A stretch of 64,000 nucleotides of DNA, from contig JACEFZ010012659.1 of NCBI GenBank assembly GCA_014155875.1, positions 186,001-250,000 on the forward strand, in the 5' to 3' direction. This DNA is from Cepaea nemoralis (lineage: Eukaryota > Mollusca > Gastropoda > Stylommatophora > Helicidae). Under the pieces are notes generated by a model that saw only the letters and a list, made by a program, of their open reading frames with translations, had not been told where the DNA came from and did no database searches. This document shows positions 10,985 through 22,259 of this stretch, piece after piece. A program made the translations under genes and the position numbers. Every line of letters starts with the position of its first letter. Within the stretch, counting starts at the first letter, position 1.

Positions 10985-11277
10985 TAACAATGATTGCCTG
11001 GAAGGGAATGACGAAAAGTAGAACATTATGCATAACTGTAAGAAAGACATTTTTATTTGGTCGTATAATGAGAAGAGAGGCACTGGAGAGTACATGGTGG
11101 CAGAAGCAGACTGAGAGAACTGGGGCTGGATGGTCTCAGACAGTGGCCTGGAGGAATGTCATCAGTAGACTTCATCCTGAACACCAGGGACCGAGATCTG
11201 GGTACAGACATGAATGGATGTGCCGTGCTGCAAGGCACATTATGACGTTGCTGATGCACATCATCACTTAGTGTCAA
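10985..11277 (+). pseudogene. LINE-G C-terminal fragment in TMEM60 intron
   Basis: The plus-strand frame 10990-11271 encodes a LINE C-terminal block (FGRIMRREALES..., then WRNVISRLHPEHQGPRSGYR) matching in reverse orientation the fragments at 312, 36785 and the broken LINE at 18485-28660. It is 5' truncated and frame-degraded. Confidence 0.7.
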
Positions 11278-11300
11278 GTGTCAGCCATCATATGTCATGG

Positions 11301-11585
11301 AATGGTCAGCATGGCCAAATGGGTAAGAGCGCTCTACTTAAACATTTGATGTGCTGATGCTGAGGTAGGGGGTTTAACCTCTACACCGGCCAGCTGGACT
11401 AAAATGTTGACTTCTCATCCTTGACTTGAGGACATAAATTACAAGTACCTTTGAGTGGGTTCGCCTGATGTTGAGGGACACTGGTAATAGGGAAAGCTAA
11501 TCCACATGCAAAATTAAGTCCAGTGCTAATAGAAGTAGTGTGTATAGACTACGCTTTAGTTCAAAGTGAGCGAGCGCCCAAAAAA
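11301..11585 (+). mobile_element. SINE-C, tRNA-derived
   Basis: Near-perfect TSD atgtcatgg / atgtcatag (11292-11300 and 11586-11594). The head gcatggccaaatgggtaaga resembles an A-box region and gggggtttaacctc a decayed B-box. The body (aaaatgttgacttctcatcc block) is shared with copies at 17045, 35748 and 37065. Confidence 0.85.
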
Positions 11586-11802
11586 ATGTCATAGGACAAG
11601 AGATCTGCTTGACAGTGTCAATTTCCATGTTAAAAGTATACAAGGTAAAAGATAGTTTCGTAGCAGATACTGCCCTTGAAGTGGGAAGTGTGAGGCCTTC
11701 ACATAGTCTAGCCCATGGCATATGAGGTGAGGTGACCAACTCCCATCCTCATCACCTCTCCAGACAGTTGCCAGAAAATTCTCAGGTGTACATTTTATGA
11801 GG

Positions 11803-12143
11803 CTGGGTCGGCCTACAGCCGTACTGGTCAGACAGAATCACACTACCTCTGCTGGTCGGCCTACAGCCGTACTGGTCAGACAGAATCACACTACCTCTGC
11901 TGGTCAGCCCACAGCTGTACTGGTCAGACAGAATCACACTACCTCCGCTGGTCGGCCCACAGCCGTACTGGTCAGACAGAATCACACTACCTCTGCTGGT
12001 TGGCCTACAGCCGTACTGGTCAGACAGAATCACACTACCTCTGCTGGTTGGCCTACAGCCGTACTGGTCAGACATCACACAACCTCTGCTGGTCGGCCCA
12101 CAGCCGTACTGGTCAGACAGAATCACACTACCTCTGCTGGGGA
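11803..12143. repeat. 48-bp minisatellite, seven units
   Basis: Units of 48 bp (e.g. ggcctacagccgtactggtc ... cctctgctggtc), one unit shortened by loss of 'agaa'. Being a multiple of three, both strands give repeat-based open frames of 60-134 codons; these are artefacts. Lies in the TMEM60 intron. Confidence 0.92.
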
Positions 12144-12311
12144 TTGAACTTGGATCACTCTCTTGGCAGGCAAACACACTGACCACTATACTGTGGTATA
12201 GACCACTAGTCTGTCACATTGTATACTATAGGTATTATGCTTTGTATACAGTATATTCTATATGTATTCTGTTGTGATTAGATACTCTGTTCTTCTTTTT
12301 CTTTCGTTCGC

Positions 12312-12532
12312 TTGAAATATGTCTATAACTGCAATGTTGTCTCTTGTATGAATCTAACAGTCTTTTTTAGTTCACTCAGCGGTCCATAGAGTTTATCTTC
12401 CACTGTTGTCTCTCTAGGCCAGAAGGTTCGCCTGGATATGTTGTAGTTTGGGCAGTCCTGGAGTATGTGCTCTGCTGTCTGAGACTCCAATCCACATGTG
12501 CACATAGCTGTGTCACCAATCTTGAATTTTGT
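12312..12532 (-). pseudogene. Jockey/I-type LINE C-terminal fragment
   Basis: The minus-strand frame encodes Cys-Thr-Cys-Gly followed by QTAEHILQDCPNY and an L.ELKKTVRFI block. This Cys-containing TAEHILQDCP motif is typical of the region after RNase H in I/Jockey-like LINE ORF2 (established pattern). Only about 70 residues remain. Confidence 0.6.
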
Positions 12533-12959
12533 ATACTCTGTTGTATATGATATTCTGTTGTGTATGTTATTCTGTTGTGTATGGTATTCTGTTGTGTATG
12601 ATATTCTTTTATGTAATATGGTGTACTTTTATTGAAGCATTACTGTTGGAATATGTAAGTGCCATTATCTGTCTGGTGACTTATAATGACAGTGGTGTTT
12701 CCCAAAGGCCTTTCTTCATTATGAGATGGTTAGAATCAACATCTAATCCTCCTCAATGATGGAGAAATCAGTTGTGATTTTCTACACTACAGTTAACATC
12801 AAGAACACATCAGAATCAGAATCACAAGTCTTGCTGACTGGCATGTGGGATCATGCTGCTCCACATCCTGAGAACTTCAACAGCGTGTTTCAGTTTGTAC
12901 GCTGACACCCATCTGTGACATGACATAAGGCTGTCAAGAATCTTGTCTCACTGTCTTCC

Positions 12960-13030
12960 TCTCTTCTCTCTCTCTCTCTCTTTTAACTACCCTTCCCCCC
13001 CCCCCCCCCACACACACACACAAATCTGTC
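12960..13030. repeat. (CT)n / C-run / (CA)n simple repeats
   Basis: Adjacent microsatellites in the TMEM60 intron. The remainder of 12540-13537 is AT-rich with no recognisable element. Confidence 0.85.
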
Positions 13031-13537
13031 CAGTTTTTACAACATGTAAAAGTGTTTATTTTCTAATAATGTTGCCAAAATGATAATTACCTTTTACTGA
13101 TGTTTGTGATAAGTTGTCTTTATGTCTTAGCCTCTTTCCCAACATTTAGATTGCTTATTTTGACTGTCCAAGGAATTTTCAATATTCTTCTGTAAAACCA
13201 TATCTGAGGCCTTACAGGGTTTTTGTTGTTGCGTAAGATGTTCTTCATGTTATAAAATGTAGTTTTTCTTGTCCTATTCTGTTCCTTATTTCTATGATTC
13301 ATATTCGAATATATAGCCTAGATATTTAAATTTTTCTACAGGCCCCAAATTCAAACCATTAACTGTACAATTAGGCATCATCCATATCTTTGATATTACC
13401 ATTTTTTCTGTCTTCCTATTAAAGTAGAAACCTGTCCACCAGGTGGAGTGGACTCTAGATATAAAGGTTAACCATCTATATGTTGAATAAGCAGCTGTGG
13501 ATGACTATAGCTGGTGGCTATTGAGAGGGAGGTGAGG

Positions 13538-13752
13538 TAGCTGGTGGGGCCGCTATCTCTACAAAACACCTCAAAACTCAATGACATGACCGTGTGGTGG
13601 GGCCGCTATCTCTACAAAACACCTCAAAACTCAATGACATGACCGTGTGGTGGGGCCGCTATCTCTACAAAACACCTCAAAACTCAATGACATGACCGTG
13701 TGGTGGGGCCGCTATCTCTACAAAACACCTCAAAACTTAATGACATGACCAG
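13538..13752. repeat. 53-bp minisatellite, four units
   Basis: Four nearly identical 53-bp units (ggtggggccgctatctctac ... gacatgaccgtgt); only the last diverges. High identity indicates recent amplification. In the TMEM60 intron. Confidence 0.95.
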
Positions 13753-13972
13753 TGGGGAAGTTAAAAGGTGCCATACATAATTCATGCTTTCTGCTGCCTT
13801 GCAAAGTCTGTTATTTTGGACAAAAGCTTTTGGATTGAAACCATAAACAAACTGCTGGACGACAAGGGGGAAACTGCCATTGTATTATACCTTGTAAAAT
13901 AAATTAGAATTTGTGTTTTTTTTTCTAATGCATTTTTAGTGTTTTGTAACTGTTTTCATTACTATTTTCCAG

Positions 13973-14220
13973 TGAACATCATCATTCACTTTCGGTCAGC
14001 ATATTATGTGACAGTTGATCGGAACGATATGACTAAGAACCGGAAATATGGACTGCTGGGAATCTGCATACTGAAAATTGTATTCCAGGTTCTTCTATGC
14101 CTGCGTCTAGAAGACTTTAACATTAGCCTCTATTATGTCCTCATCCCATTTTGGCTTATGGTGATTGCAGGACTAATAGACAATTTCCGTGTGTTAATTG
14201 CTGATCATCCTTACAGTTGA
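13973..14220 (+). CDS. TMEM60: TMEM60-like membrane protein, exon 2 (last coding exon)
   Basis: Begins after the acceptor ttttccag (ends 13972) and runs to TGA at 14218-14220. Joining exon 1 base 10272 to 13973 keeps frame and gives a 134-residue protein. It encodes a polar loop (residues 59-77), a third helix at about 79-97, and a fourth at about 104-125 with YYVLIPFWLM, echoing the FIPLW motif of helix 2. The C-terminus is short and polar. A 31-bp minisatellite begins about 200 bp after the stop, perhaps within the 3' UTR; I could not assign a polyadenylation site. Confidence 0.75.
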
Positions 14221-14414
14221 CACAGACAAAGGGCCTACTGCATTGTTCGCACTCAAGCTGCAGATTGACCAGACATGTTGTAATGGTGAATGTACGCTTG
14301 ACCGGGAGATACTCCAAACGGGGTCATTTGCTGAGTACATTGAAGGAAAATGGAATGTTACTGACATGTCACACCAAGTCGTCAATACCTTTCAATCATG
14401 TGAAGATGGATTCG

Positions 14415-15165
14415 GTGTTGCAAGATGATAGTTATCTTAAAGCCAGGTGGCAAGATTATATTTATCTTCAAAGTCAAGTTGCAAGATTGTATTTATTTTC
14501 AGAGCCAAATTGTAGGATGATACTTTCTCCGAAGACAATGTTGCAAAATAACACTTTATTTGAAGAGATGTTGCAAGATGATGTTTTATCTGAAGCAAAG
14601 TTGCAAGATGATACTTATCTTCAAAGTAAAGCTGCATTATACTTCAAAGTCAAATTGCAAGATGATACTTATCTTCAAAGCCAGGTTGCAAACAATATTT
14701 ATCTTCAAAGTCAAGTTGCAAGATGATACTTATCTTCAAAGTTAAGTTGTATGTATCTTCAAACTACTTATCTTCAAAGTCAAGCTGCATTATACTTCAA
14801 AGTCAAATTGCAAGATGATACTTATCTTCAAAGTCAAGTTGTAAGATATGTATCTTCAAACAATACTTATCTTCATAGTCGAGCTGCATTATACTTCAAA
14901 GTCAAATTGCAAGATGATACTTATCTTCAAAGCCAGGTTGCAAACAATACTTATCTTCAAAGTCAAGTTGCAAGATGATACTTATCCTCAAAGCCAAGAT
15001 GCAAGATGATATTTATCTTCAAAGTCAAGTTGCAAGATGATACTTATCTTCAAAGTCAAGTTGTAAGACGATACTTATTTTCAAAGCCAGGTTGCATTCA
15101 ATACTTATCTTTAAAGCCAGGCTGCAAAGTCAAGTTGAAAGATGTTTATATCCGGAGTCAAACTG
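14415..15165. repeat. 31-bp minisatellite, interrupted
   Basis: Many variants of 'tgcaagatgatacttatctt' plus 'caaagtcaagt', with larger internal duplications (the block at 14630-14700 recurs at 14785-14860 and 14890-14960). Diverged units continue on the far side of a SINE-B fragment to about 15380. Confidence 0.9.
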
Positions 15166-15175
15166 TAAAAGCAAA

Positions 15176-15290
15176 GTTAGTTGCATATCCTTTACAGGAT
15201 GTTGCAGTCAACCTCAGCATTTTTTTTCTGTTTGTGATTTTTTTGGCAAGTATATTTTCAGTAGTTTGCCATTGCATCTCTGAACTACCG
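15176..15290 (-). mobile_element. SINE-B 3' fragment
   Basis: Only the body and tail (gcatatcctttacaggatgt) are present; the tRNA-like head is missing. It lies within the 31-bp array. Confidence 0.75.
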
Positions 15291-15604
15291 AACTGTACGA
15301 TGATCCTGAATCTGAAGACAATCTTGCAAGATGATACATTCTCTGAAGCCAGGTCACAAGATGATGGTTACCTGTGAAGTCAAGCTGCTAGATAATGTCT
15401 TTACATACCTGTCAACTGTCTGAAGATAACTCCCCTGTACATCACTCCATCAACTTAACAGAGCTACACTAGCACGCACACATCACTTCATGATACAGAG
15501 AATTAAGTTTTCAAAATAATAACACAAAACTCATCTCATTACATACTGTTCATGTATGTTTGAATATATTGTATTTGCATTATAAATCTTGTCATTATTC
15601 ATTC

Positions 15605-15905
15605 ATTCAGTAGCATGTCCTTTGCAGAACCTCACTCCCATAACAACCTTCCGGAAAACCTCTCGATCATAAGCAAGATGTCCCGCGTCTGATACACCCA
15701 TCTGGAGATCATCCACCACATCCTGCACCCATCTTCTCTTGGCCTTCCTCTTCCTCTCTTCCCAGGCATATACCCCTCAATTATTGTTCTCTCCAAACTT
15801 TTGTGACGTTTCAAGTGACCAAAATATTTCAATTTTCTTTGTTTTATTGTCTTTAATAGCCAACCTTCTTCAATATTCAACTCTTGTGCAGAGTTCAAAT
15901 TGTCA
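15605..15905 (-). pseudogene. LINE-A 3' coding fragment
   Basis: The minus-strand frame 15632-15898 encodes a LINE C-terminal domain: KRRKLKYFGHLKRH-type block, IIEGYMPGKRGRGRPR basic block, then a degraded tail. A sister copy is at 37420-37700 (plus). The minus-strand 3' end carries ttctgcaaaggacatgctac followed by an (AATG)n tail. Confidence 0.8.
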
Positions 15906-16221
15906 ACAGATGGTTACAATCCTGTGCTTCACATGTCTCAGTTTACTGTAATGTGAACAATGATATCATTTTTGTAGCTGTCATTAATTTGTTAAAATCT
16001 GGAATTTCTTCATTTTAGAACATTTATCAGTTTCGGGAGGGTCTATGAATTTGAAAAACCGAAAAAAAACAACAAAAGCAAATAATGTGAAAAGAAAGAA
16101 ACTAATTAAAACAGCCTGCAGAAACTACCTGAACACATGTGCATCAAAGACAAGAAAATACCTATACATGTTAACAGGTGTGTTTACGTTGTGCAGCAAA
16201 GCTAGTTACAAGTTGATGTGT

Positions 16222-16622
16222 AGTCTCAGATGCCCAATCAGAGGATGATATAGGGGTCAGATATCCATTCAGAGGATGATATAGGGGTCAGATATCCATT
16301 CAGAGGATGATATAAGGGTCAGATATCCATTCAGAGGATGATATAGGGGTCAGATATCCATTCAGAGGATGATATAAGGGTCAGATATCCAGTTAGAGGA
16401 TGATAAAGGGGTCAGATATCCAGTCACAGGATGATAAAGGGGTCAGATATCCAGTCACAGGATGATATAGATCTGAGATATCCAGTTAGAGGATGATATA
16501 GAACTCAAATATCCAGTTAGAGGATGATATAGATCTCAGATATCCAGTTATAGGGTGAAATAGATCACAATATCAAATCAGGGAATGATACAAATTTCAA
16601 ATATCTAGTCAGAGGATGATAT
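16222..16622. repeat. 31-bp minisatellite, about 13 units
   Basis: Units of 'cagaggatgatataggggtc' plus 'agatatccatt', well conserved at the left and increasingly diverged to the right. Confidence 0.92.
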
Positions 16623-16839
16623 GTCTGCCCTGGCTGCTAGCTGATATCTGTGTTTGTCAAGTAGCCCATACAGCAGTATGATCATGCTGAGTGGTCAAAT
16701 AGTAGGCCCTACAAGATGAGCAATTCATCTATGGAAGGCATGTACAGTATTTGATAAGTTAATGCTCTTTGTTTTCTTTGGAATGTTTTTATGAACATTT
16801 GAAAGTAATCTTCTGGAATATACTGAAGGCATTGCTGAA

Positions 16840-16920
16840 ATACATTTCGGCTAGTATTGTCTAAGTATATTCAATAGTAATACATTTCGGCTAGTATTGT
16901 CTAAGTATATTCAATAGTAC
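16840..16920. repeat. ~40-bp direct duplication
   Basis: 'aatacatttcggctagtatt' plus 'gtctaagtatattcaatagt' occurs twice head to tail; the second copy is identical. Confidence 0.9.
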
Positions 16921-17044
16921 TAACTCTTGATTTCCTTAGTAACTCTGACATTGCTACAAGATATTCCATTTATATAATGTGATTATGTTCTAATGTTATT
17001 AGGATCACATTTTGGATTTGTGCATTAACATTTTTAACATAGGT

Positions 17045-17325
17045 TGTTGTTTTTTCTGCTTTCTCGCTTTTAACTCGAGCGTGGTCCGTACACGCTACTT
17101 CTAGTAGCACAGTACTGAATTTTGCGTGTGGATTAGCTTTCCCTATTACCAATGTCACTCGCCATCTGGCGAACCCACTCCGACTTAAGTGGCACATCCC
17201 CAAGTCAAGGATGAGAAGTCAACATTTTAGTCCAACTGATCGTTGTAGGGGTTGAACCCGCTACCTCGGCATCAGCAGACCGGATGTTTAAGAACAGGCG
17301 CTCTTATCCATTCAGCCATGAATTT
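17045..17325 (-). mobile_element. SINE-C, tRNA-derived
   Basis: Minus-strand head catggctgaatggataagag (A-box region) and gcgggttcaacccctac (B-box) are better preserved than in the copy at 11301. The same body follows and the 3' end is A/C-rich (aacaacaacc). Not a functional tRNA gene: no anticodon arm can be placed with confidence. Confidence 0.85.
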
Positions 17326-17434
17326 AAGCAGTGAGCTTCAGCCTGAGTACAAGGTGATATGAGAATACAACCAAGGCACAGGAACACTGAATACTTGCAG
17401 TAATGGTCCAGTGACCTCCAAGGTTCTCAAACAT

Positions 17435-17635
17435 TAAAGGCTGAACACCACTAATATAAATTATATTGCCATTTTTTGTTGTCATCCAGTATAATTTGTT
17501 TAATATGTTTAAATCGCTAATATTAATTATCATGCCATGTTTTTTTTTTTTGTCATCAAGTTTAATTTGTTTAATATGTTGAAATCACTATAATGCCATT
17601 TTTGTTTTGTCATCCAGTATAATTTGGTTAGAGGG
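17435..17635. repeat. Three degenerate ~65-bp tandem units
   Basis: 'gtcatccagtataatttgtt' and 'taatatgttgaaatc' recur three times with T-runs of variable length. Confidence 0.75.
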
Positions 17636-18165
17636 CAGACGAGACAACATAACAATTGAAAGCTATAGCTTTTATGTTGTCTAATGTTTCCTGAAGTCTC
17701 TACTTCTTTCTTCTACTTCTGTGAGTGCCAAACACTACACTGAGATTTATTGATGAATTGTCTTGGTGGTCTAGGATTGAACCTCTGACAGGCAGACAGT
17801 TTGAGCATTGCTTTACTGATTTGCCTGCGTCTGCAGCTTGTCTTTTTCCAGATGTATTGGTGTTATCTTTCCTCTAGAGTAAACTAGGCAGGCCAAGACA
17901 GGGATCATGCTGTATGAGCAACACGTGATCTCCCAGGTTTTGTGCTACGGAGAGGTATAACTCCATCCCTAGCCTTACCACCATGGGTTGTAGTTATGAT
18001 GCCTTATTATGTTGTGTAAAGTAACACGACGGCAAGGTGCCAAATGTCTTCACGGCCTCAAAGACTTCCGTAATTGATAATTTGGTTAGCTTGTCTGAAC
18101 AGTTTCAAGAATTCCTTCTTTGTAACCTGATTCCAGTTCATATCTTCTAGGTTTTCAGGGATGCT

Positions 18166-18228
18166 GATGGTAGTGACATGGATGCTGATGGTAGTGACAT
18201 GGATGCTGATGGTAGTGACATGGATGCA
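18166..18228. repeat. 21-bp tandem triplet
   Basis: Three exact copies of a 21-bp unit, gatgctgatggtagtgacat plus g. Confidence 0.95.
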
Positions 18229-18602
18229 GAAGCTTGAACAACTATGGTTTTTCACCACTCTGTGAGATTTCATTGTACAAGTTGAGGTAACCAGCACCAC
18301 CAATCACTGACTTGTTGTTTCTTAAACTCGGATACAATTGTATGACTAAGTGTATGTAGATATTCTGCTGTCATGTGTCAATTATCTACTTCTTGAAACC
18401 CTCTACACTGTGGTCTTCCACTTCTCCACTTCCCTAGTACACTTCCCTCCATAATTACCTTTTCCAACATTCATATCTCTTGTACTTCATCATCATGTGC
18501 CCTGCCAGCTGGCGTACACATTCATATCTTTCCACAGATCTCTGTCCTTGGCCCTCTGGATCAACTCTACTGATGATATTCCTCCATGTCACTGTTTCAG
18601 GC

Positions 18603-19333
18603 TGTCACACATTTTCTTGATGATAATATCACGAAGTTCTTACGATGATATGCTCATGATATTATTGTGTGATGGTCGTTGTCTAGGTAACGATACTCAT
18701 GGTGTGTCAATGGAGATATCTGTCTTGCAATGTAACTCACCCCCGCAGTGCATATTCACCAGGCATTAAACAAGATTCCGTTGGCGCACATAATCCTTTA
18801 TTACAGAAATAAGACGGACAAACGGAACATGTTTATACATCCAGAAACATAATGTAATCCATAGAATATAAATATCCTCCTCACAATTTAACCAGCACAC
18901 ATCAATTCCTTCTCACGGCCTGCTTCTAATCTCAATCCACAAGACAGGTAATCCAGCTACAATCCTCGGCTGGATCTCACACAATACAACCCACACATTG
19001 GGTTGGAGCCACTGCTCAACTATAGAACCCACTCTGGGTTCAGGCCTGTCTTCCCAACTAGAAGAACAACACAACACGGAGCTCTCTCTGAAACGACCTG
19101 CCCCGCAGTCAGTCTCCTCTCTCACTGACCTTCCAGTCTCTTGACTTCACACAACACAACTCTCTTTCGACCCATCCCCCTTGGGGCCTTCCCCTCATAT
19201 CCGCCCCATTATTTCTGAGGGTTGATTGTTTTCCTCGTAGCCGGGTCACTCACCTTACTGTCTCCCACTCTCATCTCCATTCTTCCTCATGCCCGGTCAC
19301 TCACCTCAATGTCAGTGACCCAGGCTTATGTCA
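18603..19333 (-). repeat. 3' LTR of the gag-protease element
   Basis: 731 bp. A minus-strand AATAAA (18802-18797) is a candidate polyadenylation signal. Differences from the 5' LTR include single substitutions and 1-bp indels around 19130-19280. Confidence 0.9.
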
Positions 19334-19350
19334 TCACCCCCCTCTTAAAA
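19334..19350 (-). promoter_or_regulatory. Polypurine tract
   Basis: On the minus strand, AAGAGGGGGGTGA directly precedes the 3' LTR, the expected site of plus-strand DNA priming. Confidence 0.8.
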
Positions 19351-19637
19351 GAAAACTTCGTTTTCAAATATTGGGTGGCTAAAACTTACTAAACATGTGA
19401 CCCAGACATATAGCCTGGGTAGCCCTAAGTATGGCTCCACCTCACTTCAGCTACCATCCTAAATAATACATCAAATGCTCATATTACGCTCCCTATATTC
19501 ATCACACATAAATACAAACCATTCTATCTTGTGTATCCAATGCATGAACTAATACATTACATAATAATAATACATCATAGGAAAAGCATTATACTTATGT
19601 ACCCTCAGATCTCTTACTACTTCACGACCACACATTA

Positions 19638-20733
19638 CTATTTGTGTACCAACCCTATATCAGGTGGTTCTGTTCTTGCATTAACCCACCTCTGATTCCT
19701 GTCGATGCTGTGTCTACCTTTCATGTACCCATGACTCATGGTACCTCTACAATTACAACATCTGTTTGCTATCCCTAGCCCTGGGTCAGTAATGTCGCGA
19801 AAACTCTTTTGACCTGACTCAACTTTCCTATCTGCATATTGCACCGTTACACTTGAGTCTCTGTTTAGTCTGAACTCTTTATTCAATCTTGGCCCATATA
19901 TCTGGCACCTTGCTTTCTGCTGCATACGCCTTATGCCTATGTACCCTGCACATGCACTATCCTGAGCTGTTCTAGTATATCGGTCTCTATGTGCTAAAGG
20001 TACTGCTCCTTGCCCACGTGCAGTTCTGCTATCTGAAAACCTGCGAGTGAGAACATTGTTCTTCCTCTCGAAGCACCCTCTACCTTTCTTTGACTGCCTA
20101 TGTTCTACTCTCCTACACCCTTGGGAACATTTGTTCAGAGTAGTATCTTGTCTCTGGGAGTCACTAGCACTATATTTGGGATCCATTCTCATCTGCTCAG
20201 CTGTACTATCCTTGTCCTGAGTTCCTGTGTCTACTTCAAGTGCCTCTTCTACCTCAGCTATACTCTCTAATTTAGGTTCTCTTGTGGTAACTACTTCAAT
20301 ACTGCTTACACTATATTTTTGGTCCCAATAAACTATTTCCTCTTCTGTACAATCTTTAACTCCTATAACATTTCCTATGATCAAATCAGCCACTGGTGAG
20401 TCCAGAAACACACGCTGTCACTCTTCCAGTGATATATGGTGTTTTTACTGTTATTATGGCTACTGGGTAGAACTCTACTGTGCCGTTGAATGTTATGCAT
20501 CTAATCTTTTTCCCTGTATAATCCGAGGGATCTATTAAACTTCTCTTCACTCCGATAGACGTACATCCGGAATCCCTAATTGTTAACGCTGATCTATCAT
20601 TGACAAATCCCTGATGTAGCTTCAAACTTCCTCCTTCATGCACTGCTGATCCTGCTTTAACTGTGTGACCACATATTAAGGACTGGCTGACTGTCTTTTT
20701 CAAAAAGAGGTTTGCACCCACTACAATCTTCAT
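19638..20733 (-). pseudogene. Retropepsin-like protease region, frameshifted
   Basis: Two overlapping frames, 20733-20386 and 20411-19638. The first holds an aspartic-protease core, Ile-Arg-Asp-Ser-Gly-Cys (DSG at residues 54-56), followed by beta-strand-like hydrophobic segments; the second continues with ADLIIGNVIG, the usual protease C-terminal motif, then about 220 residues of low-similarity, Arg/Lys/Gln-rich sequence ending at 19638. DSG instead of DTG is tolerated in retropepsins. A frameshift near 20400 separates the halves. Where integrase or reverse transcriptase would follow there is only this unrecognised tail and then the LTR. Confidence 0.75.
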
Positions 20734-21052
20734 TGTTCAGCGTCTCAATTACTTGCGCTGCATTTGAGTGCTCTGTTTCTCTCATCCTACATTGATGGCT
20801 GATATGACCATTCTTTCCACATTTGAAACAAGTAATCTCCCTTTTAGTGTTGTTCGTTGGTCCATCTGATGGTTGTGCATCACACTGTGCTGCCCTGTGT
20901 CTCCAGCTCCCACAATTCCAACATCCGGCATAATTTGGACGTCTCTGGAAGTTCCCTCTTCTATATGGGTACCGTCCTACTCTACCAACATTGTTTCCTC
21001 GGAAACCATTATCTTGAAGTTCTTGCTGCTCACCTTTCTGTGCTGAATCCAC
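20657..21052 (-). pseudogene. Nucleocapsid segment with two zinc knuckles
   Basis: A 131-codon frame with two CX2CX4HX4C knuckles (Cys44-Cys47-His52-Cys57 and Cys75-Cys78-His83-Cys88), preceded by an Arg/Gly/Asn-rich stretch. It is in a different frame from both gag and protease, overlapping the protease frame by 77 bp. The sequence between the gag stop (21150) and this frame is closed in all three frames at some point, so at least one frameshift mutation is likely. Confidence 0.8.
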
Positions 21053-21149
21053 ACTTTTCGCCCTTGGTCTGATAGACTGGATTCTGGTTCCTGTTTAAGT
21101 GTACGCTGCACAGACTATTTCCTCACTCATTAGTTTCCCAATAGATACG

Positions 21150-22259
21150 TTAGGATGTGCAGGTCATGTAGTTTTGCCCTAACTGAGACATTGTGTCTAT
21201 GTCCTTTGGCTTCCGTTCCTCAAAGAACGCCACTAAATTAGAATTGCATGCAGATACAACCTTGTCTCTTAACATTAGATCTACTAATTTATTAAAATCT
21301 TTCCCTACTTCTGCAAGCTCCATCCACTTATTAAATGTATTCTTTACTGTGTTAACAAAATCTGTGAAATCTTGATTTGTCTCTGGCCCTAACTGTCTAA
21401 ACTTTGTTCTATATCCATGCTCAGTTAGTTGGAACTTTGTCAGCAAACGTTGACGTAAGATAGTGTAGTTGTTCCTTTCTTCTACAGGTAAATTAAACAT
21501 TGTTTCTAGGGCCTTACCCGTTAAATACTCGCCCAGTCTAATTGCGTACTCGCTTTCTGGGATGCCTAATACCTTCACTGATGCTTCGAATCTCGAAAGG
21601 TAGGCCTCAAGGCAATCCCGGTCCGTAAAATATGGCAGTTTTAATCTCTGTGACGACTGCGACGGTTTTCTACTTTCCTCACTTTGACCCTTCGATGCAA
21701 ATTCTAACTTTTTAATAGCAATTTCCGCTTCCATCTTAATCTTCTCTTTCTCAATTTCCATTCTCATGTGTGTCTCTCTCTCTTCCTGTAGACGCTTGGC
21801 TTCCATTTCAGCCTGTCTTTGTTCTCTCTCAGCTAACTTTTCTTCCTGTAGACGCTTGTTTTCCATTTCAGCCTGTCTTTGTTCTCTCTCAGCTAACTTT
21901 TCTTCCTGTAGACGCTTGTTTTCCATTTCAGCCTGTCTTTGTTCTCTCTCAGCTAACTTTTATTCCTGTAGACGCTTGTTTTCCATTTCAGCTAGTTTTA
22001 CTTGTGTCTCTTTCTCTTCCTGTAGACGCTTGTTTTCCATTTCAGCTAACTTTACTTCCTGTAGGCGGTTGGCCTCGAGTTCTGCCTGTCTCTGTTCTCT
22101 TTCGGCTTGTCTCTGGTCTCTTTCAATCTGTTGTTGCTCTTTTGCTTCGGCATACTCTTGTAACTCTTTACCCTTCAGGCCTATTCGTTCACCTGCTTCA
22201 ATATATTCCATTAAAGTAGGCATCTTGTACTTGTGGACACGTTGCTGTCTGTCAGCCAA
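21150..22259 (-). pseudogene. Gag with coiled-coil repeats and SCAN-like domain; one nonsense codon
   Basis: Start codon at 22259. About 99 residues run to an in-frame TAA at 21962-21960, after which the same frame continues to 21150. The neighbouring repeat units have GAA at that position, so the stop is a point mutation. Order: short N-terminus; K/E/Q/R-rich coiled coil with 20-residue repeats (60 bp, near identical at DNA level); a helical region of about 125 residues (KLPYFTDRDCLEAYLSRFE ... AVFFEER-like end) resembling the SCAN-like capsid domain of Gmr1-like gypsy elements, the known source of vertebrate SCAN domains. It would form the particle shell of the element. Confidence 0.8.

Noticed and set aside
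17225..17325. tRNA gene on the minus strand
   Set aside because: A- and B-box-like motifs are present but a full cloverleaf is not; the sequence is the head of SINE-C, repeated at 11301 and 37713.
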